Position numbers and translations under genes: made by a program | Shown here: positions 34,408-43,826 of the stretch, piece after piece | Layout of the letters: each line of letters starts with the position of its first letter | Numbering within the stretch: the first letter of the stretch is position 1 | Assembly: GCA_046723645.1 (NCBI GenBank) | Contig: JBKOUY010000128.1 | Span: 1 to 61,039 of the forward strand | Direction: 5' to 3' | Length of the DNA: 61,039 bases | Origin: DASQUK01 sp046723645 | GTDB lineage: Bacteria > Actinomycetota > Acidimicrobiia > Acidimicrobiales > VFJN01 | Notes under the pieces: model-generated | Seen by the model: the letters and a program-made list of their open reading frames with translations, nothing else | Told to the model about the DNA's origin: nothing | The model's database searches: none

Positions 34408-34890
34408 CTATTCCCGGAGCCCGCCCTGCAGGGAACGGATGCCTGAGATCAGGGCGCTCCGCAGCGCCCGTCGGTCGTCGTCAGCCAGCCCGCTCACCAT
34501 GCGGGCCTCCACGGCGCGGACGTCGGCATCGCAGCTCGCCAGCAGCGCCCTGCCCTTGGCGGTCAGCCGAGCCTGGAGGATTCGACCGTGGTCCGGATGG
34601 GCGCGGCGGCGGACGAGCCCCCTGTCCTCCAGCGTCAGCAGCACCTCGTTCATCGACTGCGGGGACACAAGGGACCGACGGGCGAGCTGGGCATTGGAGA
34701 GGCCACTACGACGGTCGAGCACGCTCAGCGTCGTGTACTGGTTGACCGACAGCCCCTGAGCCTTGAGGACCGCCCCGATCGCCCGCCGGACCACGCGATC
34801 GATGCGCCCGACGAGGTACAGCAGCGTGGGCTCGCCGTCGTCGGTGATCTCCGCGACGTTCGCGGTCGGTTCAGGCGCGGTCGAGGACAA
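34408..34890 (-). CDS. MarR-family transcriptional regulator
   Basis: 160 residues. Winged-helix core with LSVNQYTTLSVLDRRSGLSN, QLARRSLVSPQSMNEVLLTL (recognition helix) and DRGLVRRRAHPDHGRILQAR (wing). MarR proteins commonly repress aromatic catabolic operons and respond to aromatic acids or CoA thioesters. No ATG or GTG fits before the domain, so the TTG at 34890, inside the end of the dioxygenase gene (20-bp overlap), is taken as start. Probably the last coupled gene of the second transporter operon and its regulator. Confidence 0.82.
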   Translation of the reverse strand: MSSTAPEPTANVAEITDDGEPTLLYLVGRIDRVVRRAIGAVLKAQGLSVNQYTTLSVLDRRSGLSNAQLARRSLVSPQSMNEVLLTLEDRGLVRRRAHPDHGRILQARLTAKGRALLASCDADVRAVEARMVSGLADDDRRALRSALISGIRSLQGGLRE

Positions 34891-35704
34891 TGTCGAACGT
34901 CGTTGCCAGCTCACCGGCTGCGTCGGGCTCGAAGCGTCGGACCAGGCTGTCCCGCACGCCGAACACGGCGTCGTCGCGCAGGTAGTCGGTCTCCTCGTCG
35001 AACACGTGCGTGATGAGGTCCTTGTAGCCGTCCGCCCGCACCCACATGTGCGTGTGGCCGGGGCGCATCCAGTTGCGGCCGTGGGCCTTGAGGAGGTCAC
35101 CCGCCGGCCCGTCCGACGGGATCGGGTAGGGCACGGGGCGCACGGTGCGGATCTCGTAGCTGCCGTCGACATCGGTGGTGTAGATCCCCCGCAGGTTCTC
35201 GGTGGACTGCTCGCCGGGTTGCTGGACCGCGTAGAAGCCGGCGGTGGCGTTCTGCCAGCAGTCCAGGGTGGCGCCGGCGATCGGCTCGTGGTCGATGTTC
35301 GTGACCGTGCCCCGGATCACGACCCGGTCGCCGTCGTCGGGATCGACGAGCATCGACTCGCCCTTGGCTCGCTGCGGGGACCCGGGCACGTAGAAGGGTC
35401 CGAGCACGGTGTTCTCCGTGCTCCCCTCGGCGCCGTCGTGGGTCAGCATCTCGACCAGGCTCGACACCCCGAGCGTGTCGGACAGCAGGATGAACTCCTG
35501 GCGGGTGTCGTCGCAGCGCTGGCCGGCGGCCGTCAGGAACTGGATGCCGGCGAACCATTCGTCGCGCTGCAGGTTGACCTCCTCCGCGAAGGCGTGGAGG
35601 TGGCGGACGGCGGCCTCGGTGATCTCGCGCAGACGAGGGTTCGGCGAGTCCTCGTAGCGCGACAGCACGTCGGCCAAGAGCTCGGCGCGCGCTTTTTCGG
35701 TCAT
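34871..35704 (-). CDS. Intradiol ring-cleavage dioxygenase (hydroxyquinol/catechol 1,2-dioxygenase type)
   Basis: 277 residues. Fe(III) enzyme that cleaves an aromatic diol between the two hydroxyls to a muconate. Ligands by spacing are Tyr158 (TAGFYAVQ), Tyr193 (RPVPYPIP), His217 and His219 (RPGHTHMWV), the canonical Tyr-Tyr-His-His order. The N-terminal helical linker domain is present, and the LGPFYVPGSP motif is shared by hydroxyquinol and chlorocatechol dioxygenases more than by plain catechol enzymes. ATG at 35704 with GAAGGAGAG upstream. Sits after an SDR in the second transporter operon. No maleylacetate reductase is nearby, so the exact substrate stays open. Confidence 0.88.
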   Translation of the reverse strand: MTEKARAELLADVLSRYEDSPNPRLREITEAAVRHLHAFAEEVNLQRDEWFAGIQFLTAAGQRCDDTRQEFILLSDTLGVSSLVEMLTHDGAEGSTENTVLGPFYVPGSPQRAKGESMLVDPDDGDRVVIRGTVTNIDHEPIAGATLDCWQNATAGFYAVQQPGEQSTENLRGIYTTDVDGSYEIRTVRPVPYPIPSDGPAGDLLKAHGRNWMRPGHTHMWVRADGYKDLITHVFDEETDYLRDDAVFGVRDSLVRRFEPDAAGELATTFDIVLDRA

Positions 35705-35726
35705 GGTGCGCTCTCCTTCTCTCCGA

Positions 35727-36572
35727 TCATTCTGGCGGTTCCACCGGGTCGTCACCGGTGAGGATGCGCCGGGCCCGGGCGTCGAACACGTCCAGGCTGC
35801 CGGGGTGGGTGAGGATGTAGAAGCGGTTCGTCTTGACGGCCTCGCACACCTGGTCGGCGACGTCGGTGGGGTCGGCTGCAGCCGGCGCCATCTGCCGGCG
35901 CCTCGCCTTGTAGGCGCTGACCTGGGCCATCTGATCGGTGTCGAGGCTGTAGGCGAAGCGCTCCGGGCGGTTGCGGTCGGCGGTGGAGATGTTCGTCCGG
36001 ACCCAGCTCGGGCAGAGCACGGATACCCCGACCTTGCTGCCCTCGGCGGCGAGCTCGAAGCGCAGCGTCTCGCTCAGCGCCACGACGGCGGCCTTGGACG
36101 CGTTGTACGGGCCCATGCGCGGGAGGTGGTAGAGGCCGGACGTCGATGCCGTGTTGACGATGTGGCCGACGTCGTTCGCCCGCAGGTGCGGCAGGAACGC
36201 CCGGAGACCATGGATCACGCCGAAGAGGTTGACGGCGAGGACCCATTCGAAGTCCTCCAACGGCAGATCGGCGATGGGCAGGCCGCGGCTGCCGACGCCG
36301 GCGTTGTTGCAAACCAGGTGGACGTCGCCGAAGTGCTCCATCGTGGTCGCCGCGAGTGCCATGACGTCGGACTCGAGGCTCACGTCCGTGGGCACCGTGA
36401 GCACCTCGGTGCCGGCCTCCCTGAGTGCCTCGCCCGCCCGCTGCAGGACCGGCCGCTCGATGTCGCCCAGCACCAGCTTCATGCCCTCGGCGGCGAACCG
36501 ATGGGCCATGGCCAGGCCGATGCCCGACGCGCCGCCGGTGATCACGGCGACCCTGCCGGCGAGGTCCTCCAT
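35727..36572 (-). CDS. SDR-family NAD(P)-dependent oxidoreductase
   Basis: 281 residues, classical SDR. Cofactor motif VAVITGGASGIGLAMA, NNAGVG, the catalytic Ser in VNTASTSGLYHLP, and Tyr/Lys in PYNASKAAVV. The last 40 residues form a longer C-terminal extension ending in a Pro/Glu tail. ATG at 36572; a GTG at 36587, directly after the ATPase stop, is possible. It lies between the LivF-type ATPase and the intradiol dioxygenase, so it probably dehydrogenates a diol or hydroxy intermediate of the imported aromatic; that is inference. Confidence 0.88.
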   Translation of the reverse strand: MEDLAGRVAVITGGASGIGLAMAHRFAAEGMKLVLGDIERPVLQRAGEALREAGTEVLTVPTDVSLESDVMALAATTMEHFGDVHLVCNNAGVGSRGLPIADLPLEDFEWVLAVNLFGVIHGLRAFLPHLRANDVGHIVNTASTSGLYHLPRMGPYNASKAAVVALSETLRFELAAEGSKVGVSVLCPSWVRTNISTADRNRPERFAYSLDTDQMAQVSAYKARRRQMAPAAADPTDVADQVCEAVKTNRFYILTHPGSLDVFDARARRILTGDDPVEPPE

Positions 36573-36587
36573 GGTCGCCGAGCCCAC

Positions 36588-37343
<756 letters not shown>

Positions 37344-37350
37344 CAGCGCA

Positions 37351-38067
37351 TCAGACCTCCTCCTCCGTGCCGAGATAGGCACGGACGACGTGCGGGTTGC
37401 GGAGGACCTCGGCCGTCGGGCCCGAGGCGATCAGCTTGCCGAAGTCCAGGACGGCGGTCGTCGTGCAGCAGGCGGACACGAGGCTCATGTCGTGATCAAC
37501 GAGGACGACGAGGGCACCCGTCTCGTCGGGAATGCGGCGGATCAGCTCGGCCAGCAGTGCGGTCTCGTCGTCGGGGAGGCCGGCCCCCGGCTCGTCGAAG
37601 AGGATCACCCGCGGGCGGCCGACGACCGCCCGCGCCATCTCGACCAGGCGGCGCTGGGCGGCGCCCAGTTCCCCGACCAGCCGGTGCGCGACGTCCGAGA
37701 GGCCGGTGAAGCCGATCGCCTCGGAGACCTCGTCGCGGCGGCTGGTGCGATCGCCGCCGGTGTGCTCGTGGACCAGGAGGACGTTGTCGAACACGGAGAG
37801 CTCGGCGATCGCCTGCTCGGTCTGGAACGTGCGCCGGAGCCCCCACCGGGCCCGCTTGAAGTCGGGGATCGCCAGCAGGTCCTCGCCAAAGGCGTGGACC
37901 CGGCCGGCGGACGGGCGGACGAACCCGCTGAGCACGTTGAAGAACGTCGTCTTGCCGGCGCCGTTGGGCCCGATCAGGCCGCACGTGCCGGCGTCGAAGT
38001 CGAGCGTCATGGCGTCGATCGGCACGACACCGCCGAACCGGACGGTCAGGTCCTCCACCTGGATCAC
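37351..38067 (-). CDS. ABC transporter ATP-binding protein, LivG type (second system)
   Basis: 238 residues. Walker A GPNGAGKTTFFNVLSG, Q-loop RRTFQTEQAIAELSV, signature region ELGAAQRRLVEMARAV (the LivG-like variant without Ser-Gly-Gly), Walker B VILFDEPGAGLPDDE and switch VDHDMSLV. GTG at 38067 overlaps the LivM-type stop by 4 bp. Works with the neighbouring LivF-type ATPase. Confidence 0.9.
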   Translation of the reverse strand: MIQVEDLTVRFGGVVPIDAMTLDFDAGTCGLIGPNGAGKTTFFNVLSGFVRPSAGRVHAFGEDLLAIPDFKRARWGLRRTFQTEQAIAELSVFDNVLLVHEHTGGDRTSRRDEVSEAIGFTGLSDVAHRLVGELGAAQRRLVEMARAVVGRPRVILFDEPGAGLPDDETALLAELIRRIPDETGALVVLVDHDMSLVSACCTTTAVLDFGKLIASGPTAEVLRNPHVVRAYLGTEEEV

Positions 38068-39143
38068 GCCGCCGTCTCCCGCCGCGAGAACAGCCCGCGG
38101 ATCCGGCGCCCGAGCTTGGCGAGGTCCTTCGGCACCTGGTCGGCGAGGCCGCCCGGGGCGGTCATCAGCACCTGCAGCACCCCGATGCCGAACAGGATCG
38201 TGAGCAACTCGGTCGAGACCCCCCAGTCGTCGAGCAGTGCCGGCAGGATCCGCAGCAGGAACGCGGCCACGACCGCCCCCCACAGGCTGTACACGCCCCC
38301 CATGAGGACGACTGCCAGCAGCGTCACCGAGGTCTCGACGGGGAACTGCTGGACGCTCACCCCGCCGGCGGACGCCGCGAGCAGGCCTCCGGCGATGCCC
38401 GCCATGAACGAGGCGAGAGCGAACGCCCACAGCTTGTACAGGACAGTGTTCACACCCGCCGAGATGGCGGTCGCCTGGCTGTGGCGGATCGCGGCCCACG
38501 CCCGTCCAGGCTTGCGCCGGACGTGCCACGCGGCGACCACGAACATGACGATGGCCACCACGACGCAATAGCGGAAGTAGGCGGTGTCGCCGTGCGCCAG
38601 CGACGGCCGGGGCATGCGGGAGGACGCACCGCCCGCGGCCGAATTGCCGAAGAACCCGCCGCCCCCGTTGGGGAACAGCACGGCGCGCAGGACGATCGTG
38701 ATGGCGCCCGCCGCCATCAGCGTGATCAGCGCGAGGTAGAGGCCGGAGAGGCGCAGCGCGGGCAGCCCGATGAGCGTGCCGACGGCGGCCGTGACGACCC
38801 CGGCGCACAAAACCAGCACCGGGAACGGCAGCGATGTGGCGTAGCTGAGGCGCAGCGCCACCCAGGCTCCGACCGCCGCCAGGACGAACTGGCACAGCGA
38901 CACCATCCCGACCCGGCCGATCAGCAGGCCGAGACCGAGCGCCACCATGCTGTAGATCACCGCCCCGGTGACGACCAGCATCCAGAAGCTGTCGAGCAGT
39001 GGGGGGAGTCCGAAGAGCAGGAAGGCCAGGAGCCCGACGACGATCGCCACCTTGAGCGGCCGGCGCCGGACCTTGCCGACGGGGGCGACCGGTGCCGCGG
39101 GGACGACCTCGTCGGCCGCCACCGCGTGAACGTCAGTGCTCAC
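38064..39143 (-). CDS. ABC transporter permease, LivM type (second system)
   Basis: 359 residues with an about 30-residue cytoplasmic N-terminus and around nine membrane helices. The LivM coupling loop is RAWAAIRHSQATAISAGVNT; the C-terminal VVLMGGVYSLWGAVVAAF is typical. A Gly-rich periplasmic loop (FPNGGGGFFGNSAAGGASS) is a slightly unusual insert. GTG at 39143, 5 bp after the LivH-type gene. The longer open frame upstream is a shadow of that gene. Confidence 0.88.
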   Translation of the reverse strand: MSTDVHAVAADEVVPAAPVAPVGKVRRRPLKVAIVVGLLAFLLFGLPPLLDSFWMLVVTGAVIYSMVALGLGLLIGRVGMVSLCQFVLAAVGAWVALRLSYATSLPFPVLVLCAGVVTAAVGTLIGLPALRLSGLYLALITLMAAGAITIVLRAVLFPNGGGGFFGNSAAGGASSRMPRPSLAHGDTAYFRYCVVVAIVMFVVAAWHVRRKPGRAWAAIRHSQATAISAGVNTVLYKLWAFALASFMAGIAGGLLAASAGGVSVQQFPVETSVTLLAVVLMGGVYSLWGAVVAAFLLRILPALLDDWGVSTELLTILFGIGVLQVLMTAPGGLADQVPKDLAKLGRRIRGLFSRRETAA

Positions 39144-39148
39144 CGCTA

Positions 39149-40042
39149 TCAGGTCCGTATCAGCGGGCGGCGGCGGGCGAAGAACAAGAGGGCCACGATC
39201 GCCAGCACGAACGGCGTGATGGTCCGGTAGTCGGCCAGCGGCCGCGTGCCGATGTGGACATCGTTGAAGGCGGTGAGGCACGACTGCACGATGCCGATGA
39301 CGAACCCGGCGGCGAGCGTGACCCACAGCGAGGTGAGCCGGCCGATCAGCGCCGCCGCCAGCGCCGGGATGACGAGGAACGTCACCCCGACGATGTCGAG
39401 CCCGACGAGGTCGCCCAGCAGCACCCCGGAGATGCCGCACACGACCCCCGACCCCAGCCAGGCCGCAGCCTCGACCCGGCGGACCGGCACCCCGAGCATG
39501 GCCGTGATCTCGCGGTCGTTGGCCAGCGCCCGCATCGCCGTGCCCACCTTGGTGGCCCGCAGGAACAACGCGGTGCCGGCGGTAACCACGATCGGAAAGA
39601 TCATCCCCAGGATCTGCGTCCAGTTCACCCGTACGTCGGCGATCTCGTAGTAGTGGAGCCGCGTCGGCAGGATGTAGTTGCGGGTGGTCGACGGGGGCCA
39701 GACCCACAACATCACCCCCAACAGGATGAGCAGCAGCCCGATCGTCGCGGTCGCCTTCACCAGCGGGTCGCGGGCCGCGAACGGCGGCCCGAACACCAAC
39801 CCGTAGACCAGCGTCACGACGCCGGCGAACGCCACGCACGCGGCGTAGGCGATCCACTCGTTGACCCCACCGAGCAGCGACCAGGCGATCAGGGCACCCG
39901 TGGTGGCGATGGCGCCGTAGGCGAGGTTGAGCACCCCCGTCGCCCGGTACAGGACGACGAGGCCCACTCCGTTCATGGCGAACACCCCGCCGAGCGCCAA
40001 GCCCAGCACGAGGAACGGCTTGAAGTCATCTAGGGCTGGCAT
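39149..40042 (-). CDS. ABC transporter permease, LivH type (second system)
   Basis: 297 residues, about eight helices. Recognised by VLYRATGVLNLAYGAIATTG at the N-terminus, the coupling loop MRALANDREITAMLGVPVRR and the late FLVIPALAAALIGRLTSLW. ATG at 40042 with GAGGAG almost adjacent to it. Separated by 66 bp from the binding-protein gene. Confidence 0.9.
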   Translation of the reverse strand: MPALDDFKPFLVLGLALGGVFAMNGVGLVVLYRATGVLNLAYGAIATTGALIAWSLLGGVNEWIAYAACVAFAGVVTLVYGLVFGPPFAARDPLVKATATIGLLLILLGVMLWVWPPSTTRNYILPTRLHYYEIADVRVNWTQILGMIFPIVVTAGTALFLRATKVGTAMRALANDREITAMLGVPVRRVEAAAWLGSGVVCGISGVLLGDLVGLDIVGVTFLVIPALAAALIGRLTSLWVTLAAGFVIGIVQSCLTAFNDVHIGTRPLADYRTITPFVLAIVALLFFARRRPLIRT

Positions 40043-40092
40043 GGCTCCTCACCGAGCACTCTGATCTCCTGGATTTGAACGCTGTGGGGGGA

Positions 40093-40114
40093 CTAGGCGA
40101 GCCGCCTCCTAGCC
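40093..40114 (-). terminator. Hairpin at the end of the second binding-protein gene
   Basis: CTAGG-C-GAG pairs with CTCCTAG (one bulged base) around a short loop, overlapping the binding-protein stop codon. It may act as a partial terminator or stabiliser between the binding protein and the permease genes. Confidence 0.3.
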
Positions 40115-41464
40115 TTCGCCGGTGTTCAGGCTGCCCTCCTCTTCGGCCTGGCGAATCTCTGCGAGGTTGTTGTCGGGCAGCTCCGCGATCTTGAAGCAGT
40201 CCTCGAGCTGGACCATCGCGCCGTCCCGAGGTGCAACGGTCAAGTCGACGTTGTTGGACACGTTGGCGCCGGTCCCGCTGTCGAAGTACCACGGCTGGCA
40301 CCAGATGTCGCTCACGAAGTTCTTGACGCCCCTGAACGCCTCGTTGACGCTCTCCTTCGTGATCTCGCCTTGGATCCCCATCAGCGCGTCGGTCGCGACG
40401 CGCCCGGCGAGGTAGCCCATCTGGGCGAAGCTCGACGAGTTGATGTCGGGCGCGTACTGCTCGCGGATCTCGTTCATGTGGTTCTGGTCGGGCTCGCCCG
40501 AGTCGAGCACGTTGAACTCGGCGTTGATGAGGAACTTGTCGTTCCAGTCGGGCCCGAGCGCCTCGGCCACCGACGGGTCGTTGGGCGGGGTCGAGCTGGC
40601 CCAGATCACGGAGTCGATCAGGCCCTGCTGCTCGATCGCCTGGAGCAACGGGACGGCGTTGGGGCCCGTGTAGTCGAGCACGACGCCACCGCCGTCGCCC
40701 GCCTCCTGGACGAGACGCTGGGCGAACCCGGCCGGATCGGCGAACGGGGGATCTTCGAGGATGCTGACGCCCTCGAGGCCGTTCTCCTCGGCGAAGTCGA
40801 CCACGCCCTGGTTGATCTGGTCGAAGCCGGGCTGGTTGGGCGAGGCGACGACCATGCGACCCTCCGCGCCCGCACGCAGGGCTGCCTGCGCGCCACCGAG
40901 GCTCGAGTAGTAGGGCCCCATGTTCACCGCAGAGAAGTTCGGGCTGGTGAAGCAGTCCTGCGACACCCCGGCGATGATCAGGTAGTAGTTCTGCTCGGCG
41001 TAGTAGTCGCGATTGACGCTGCACTCGATGAGGCTCGTGCTGCCCACGATGCCGAGGACCTGGTCCTGCTCGACGAGCTTGCGGGCGAGCGACGCGATCT
41101 GGGTCGGGTCGACCTGCTCCTCCTCGGCGATGTACTGGATCGGGCGGCCGTTGATGCCGCCGTTGTCGTTGACACAGTCGAAGTAGGCGGCCGTCATCCC
41201 GGTGATCCAGGTGAAATCGGCGACCGGCGAGTTCGTGGCCATGGCGCCGATCTTGATCGGCTCACCGGTCGCCTCCTCGCCCGTCCCGGCCCCGCACTCG
41301 CCCGGCTCCTGGATGTTGCTGCCGCTCCCGGTGACCGGCGCGACCGTCTCCTCCGGCGCTTCGGACTGGTCGGACGCAGTGTCCGCCGAGTCGTCATCGT
41401 CGCCTCCGCACGCCGCGAGCAGCAGGCCGCTGATTGCGACGATGACCAACAGTGACCGTTTCAT
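40109..41464 (-). CDS. ABC transporter substrate-binding lipoprotein, LivK type (second system)
   Basis: 451 residues. Lipoprotein signal with lipobox LLAAC, an Asp-rich start of the mature protein and a roughly 50-residue acidic linker, then a type I binding fold (IKIGAMATNSPVADFTW, DNGGINGRPIQYIAEE, GIVGSTSLIECSVN). Five or more cysteines in the mature part suggest disulphides. Promoter-proximal gene of the minus-strand operon with a strong GGAGGGGG site. The ligand is unknown; the operon also encodes an SDR and an intradiol dioxygenase, so a phenolic compound or aromatic acid is likely. Confidence 0.88.
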   Translation of the reverse strand: MKRSLLVIVAISGLLLAACGGDDDDSADTASDQSEAPEETVAPVTGSGSNIQEPGECGAGTGEEATGEPIKIGAMATNSPVADFTWITGMTAAYFDCVNDNGGINGRPIQYIAEEEQVDPTQIASLARKLVEQDQVLGIVGSTSLIECSVNRDYYAEQNYYLIIAGVSQDCFTSPNFSAVNMGPYYSSLGGAQAALRAGAEGRMVVASPNQPGFDQINQGVVDFAEENGLEGVSILEDPPFADPAGFAQRLVQEAGDGGGVVLDYTGPNAVPLLQAIEQQGLIDSVIWASSTPPNDPSVAEALGPDWNDKFLINAEFNVLDSGEPDQNHMNEIREQYAPDINSSSFAQMGYLAGRVATDALMGIQGEITKESVNEAFRGVKNFVSDIWCQPWYFDSGTGANVSNNVDLTVAPRDGAMVQLEDCFKIAELPDNNLAEIRQAEEEGSLNTGEG

Positions 41465-41690
41465 GGTTCCCCCTCCACCGGTCAATGCGACGGTGCCCGG
41501 CGCAGGCCGCTCGCACCCCTCCACTACCTGATCGCTGCCCCGTCCGCAGGCGTGGCGGCGTAACGGTATCAGTTTGCCTGAGATTCGGAGTGGCTTCCGC
41601 GGAAGTGTTCGCATCCGGCGAACGCGTCGCTTTCGTGGGCCCGCCGAGTGCCCGGATACTCAGGTTGACGCCGAAGGCAAGGGGCCTCTC

Positions 41691-43739
41691 ATGCTCGAGC
41701 CAAGCCACGGTCCGGCCACGGGAGGGGTGCTGCTGGTGGGCAGCGTCCCGCTACGCAGCGCCGAGGAGGTGTTCCAGGTGATGGCGGCGGAGCTGGGCGA
41801 CCGCATCGTGCAGCTCCCCGACGGCGAGACCGGCCCGCGGTCGGACTGGATCGTCTGGCAGTACCCGGTGCTGAGCTCCCGCCCGGAGTTCGAGGTGTGC
41901 CCGCCCGGCGACCAGCCCCACCGGGCGCTGCCGCGCCTGCGTGTGCGCGACGGCGAGTCGGTCGACACGCTGCGCTTCGACGACCTGGGCTACGCCGAGG
42001 CCGCCATCTCGTCGTACGGCGTCTTCGCCCGCCGCAAGCGCGACGGGCAGATCCCCACGCACTGCCGGTTCCAGGTCTCGCTGCCCACGCCGCTGGCGCC
42101 GATCGCCGCCTTCGTCGCTCCGGAGGACCAGGCGCGGATCGAGCCGCTGTACGAGGAGCGGATGCTCCACGAGCTGGCCGGCATCTTCGACGCGATCCCG
42201 CACGACCAGCTGGCGATCCAGTGGGACACCAACTTCGAGTTCGCGATGCTCGACGGGGTCATGCCCGTGTGGTTCGGCGACCCGCGGTCGGGCATCGTCG
42301 AGCGGCTGGTCCGCCTGGGTCGCAGCATCCCCGCCGGGGTGCGCCTCGGATACCACTTCTGCCACGGGCACGACGCCCACCACCGGGATCGGCCGTACCA
42401 CGCGCAGCCGCTCGTCGACGTCGCCAACGCGCTCTCCCTCAGCCTCAGCCGGTCGCTCGACTGGATCCATCTCCCGGTGGCCGGCGACCGGGTCGATCTC
42501 GGGTTCTTCGAGACCCTCGCCAAGCTGGCGCTCCGCCCCGAGACCCGCCTGTACCTCGGCCTGCTCCACCCCTCCGACGGGGAGCTGGGCGCCCGAGCGC
42601 GGATCGTCGCCGCCCAGCGCTTCGTCCACGACTTCGGCGTGGGCACCGATTGCGGCTGGGCCCGGCACCGCCCCCAGGACGTGTCGTCGCTGATCGAGCT
42701 GCACCGGGCGGTGTCGGCGCCGATCCGGCCGGCGACCCTGCGGCGCCCCAAGTTCGCCTGGCCGGCCGGCTGGGACCGGGTGCCCGACGACGACTGGACG
42801 CAGCAGCCCGTCGACGCGTTCGGCGAGGCCTACGACAACGTCGACCACCACAGCTGGTACCGGAACCTCGACGCCACGGTGGAGGAGCTTTCCCACCTGC
42901 TGAACGACGGCGACATCCTCATCGACTACTCCGGCGGCACGGGCATCCTGCTCGATCGCCTGAAGCTGCGGCTGTTCGACGCCCGCGCCGGCATGGTGAT
43001 CGTCGACAGCTCGCCGAAGTTCCTCCGGGTGGCGCTGGAGAAGTTCCGCGACGACCCCGACGTCGGGCTGCGGCTGCTTCGCTACCTGAAGCCCGAGAAG
43101 CGCCTCCAACGGCTGGACGAGGTGCTCGGCCCGCAGCTCGTCGAGCGCAAGGTGGACGCCATCGTCTCGACCAACGCGATCCACCTCTATCCCGACCTGG
43201 CCGACACCGTCGGGGCGTGGATGCGCGTCCTGCGCCCCGGGGGTCACGTCCTCATCAACTCGGGCAACATCCGCAACCCCCGGGCGCGCCGCAACGAGTG
43301 GATCCTCGACGAGACGGTGTGGGTGGTCGGCGATCTCGCCGAGGGCCTGGTCCGCAACGATCCCGCCTACGCCGGCTACCGCGCCGACCTCGATGACCGG
43401 GACCGCATGGCGGCCCACGCCGCCTACCGCGACCGCGTGTTCCTCCAACCCCGGCCGCTGGACTTCTACCTCGAGACCCTCGAGCTCGCGGGCCTCAAGG
43501 TCGAATCGGTGCGGGAGGCGAGCATCGAGGCCCGGGTCGACGACTGGTACGAGCTGCTCCGCACCTACCACGATGCGGTGCTCGGCTGGGTCGGCGGCAC
43601 GGAGAAGATCGATGGGGCGCCGCCGCCGCCCGAGGCGGTCGCCGACCGGCTCGCACTGATCCGCCACGCAATGGACGTCCTGTTCCACGGGCGGGCGAAG
43701 TTCCAGGCCTGCTGGACGTACATCACCTGCGTCCACTAG
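41691..43739 (+). CDS. Fusion of a MetE-like barrel with a class I SAM methyltransferase
   Basis: 682 residues. Residues 1-370 form a MetE/UROD-type barrel: VGSVPLRSAEEVFQVMAAEL, LPDGETGPRSDW, IQWDTNFEFAML. It keeps the His222-x-Cys224 pair (GYHFCHGHD) and Cys321 (GTDCGWARH) of the MetE zinc site, but the glutamate ligand region reads DWIHLPVAG and lacks an obvious Glu. Residues about 385-600 form a Rossmann methyltransferase with motif I IDYSGGTGILL at 411-421 and a motif IV-V region RKVDAIVSTNAIHLYPD then MRVLRPGGHVLINSG. I know no characterised protein with this order. ATG at 41691 with AAGGGG upstream; divergent from the second transporter, 87 bp before another MetE-like gene. Confidence 0.85.
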   Translation: MLEPSHGPATGGVLLVGSVPLRSAEEVFQVMAAELGDRIVQLPDGETGPRSDWIVWQYPVLSSRPEFEVCPPGDQPHRALPRLRVRDGESVDTLRFDDLGYAEAAISSYGVFARRKRDGQIPTHCRFQVSLPTPLAPIAAFVAPEDQARIEPLYEERMLHELAGIFDAIPHDQLAIQWDTNFEFAMLDGVMPVWFGDPRSGIVERLVRLGRSIPAGVRLGYHFCHGHDAHHRDRPYHAQPLVDVANALSLSLSRSLDWIHLPVAGDRVDLGFFETLAKLALRPETRLYLGLLHPSDGELGARARIVAAQRFVHDFGVGTDCGWARHRPQDVSSLIELHRAVSAPIRPATLRRPKFAWPAGWDRVPDDDWTQQPVDAFGEAYDNVDHHSWYRNLDATVEELSHLLNDGDILIDYSGGTGILLDRLKLRLFDARAGMVIVDSSPKFLRVALEKFRDDPDVGLRLLRYLKPEKRLQRLDEVLGPQLVERKVDAIVSTNAIHLYPDLADTVGAWMRVLRPGGHVLINSGNIRNPRARRNEWILDETVWVVGDLAEGLVRNDPAYAGYRADLDDRDRMAAHAAYRDRVFLQPRPLDFYLETLELAGLKVESVREASIEARVDDWYELLRTYHDAVLGWVGGTEKIDGAPPPPEAVADRLALIRHAMDVLFHGRAKFQACWTYITCVH

Positions 43740-43826
43740 CGGCCGCGACACCGGACCGGCGTTCGTTATGGTCGGTGTCCGGCACCTTTGCACGCCGGTT
43801 GGAGCCGTGAGACCCGGGAGAGCCCG

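Noticed and set aside
43752..43783. Imperfect hairpin between the fusion gene and the next MetE-like gene
   Set aside because: GACACCGGAC and GTCGGTGTC pair only with a bulge and lack a U-tract; too weak to call a terminator.
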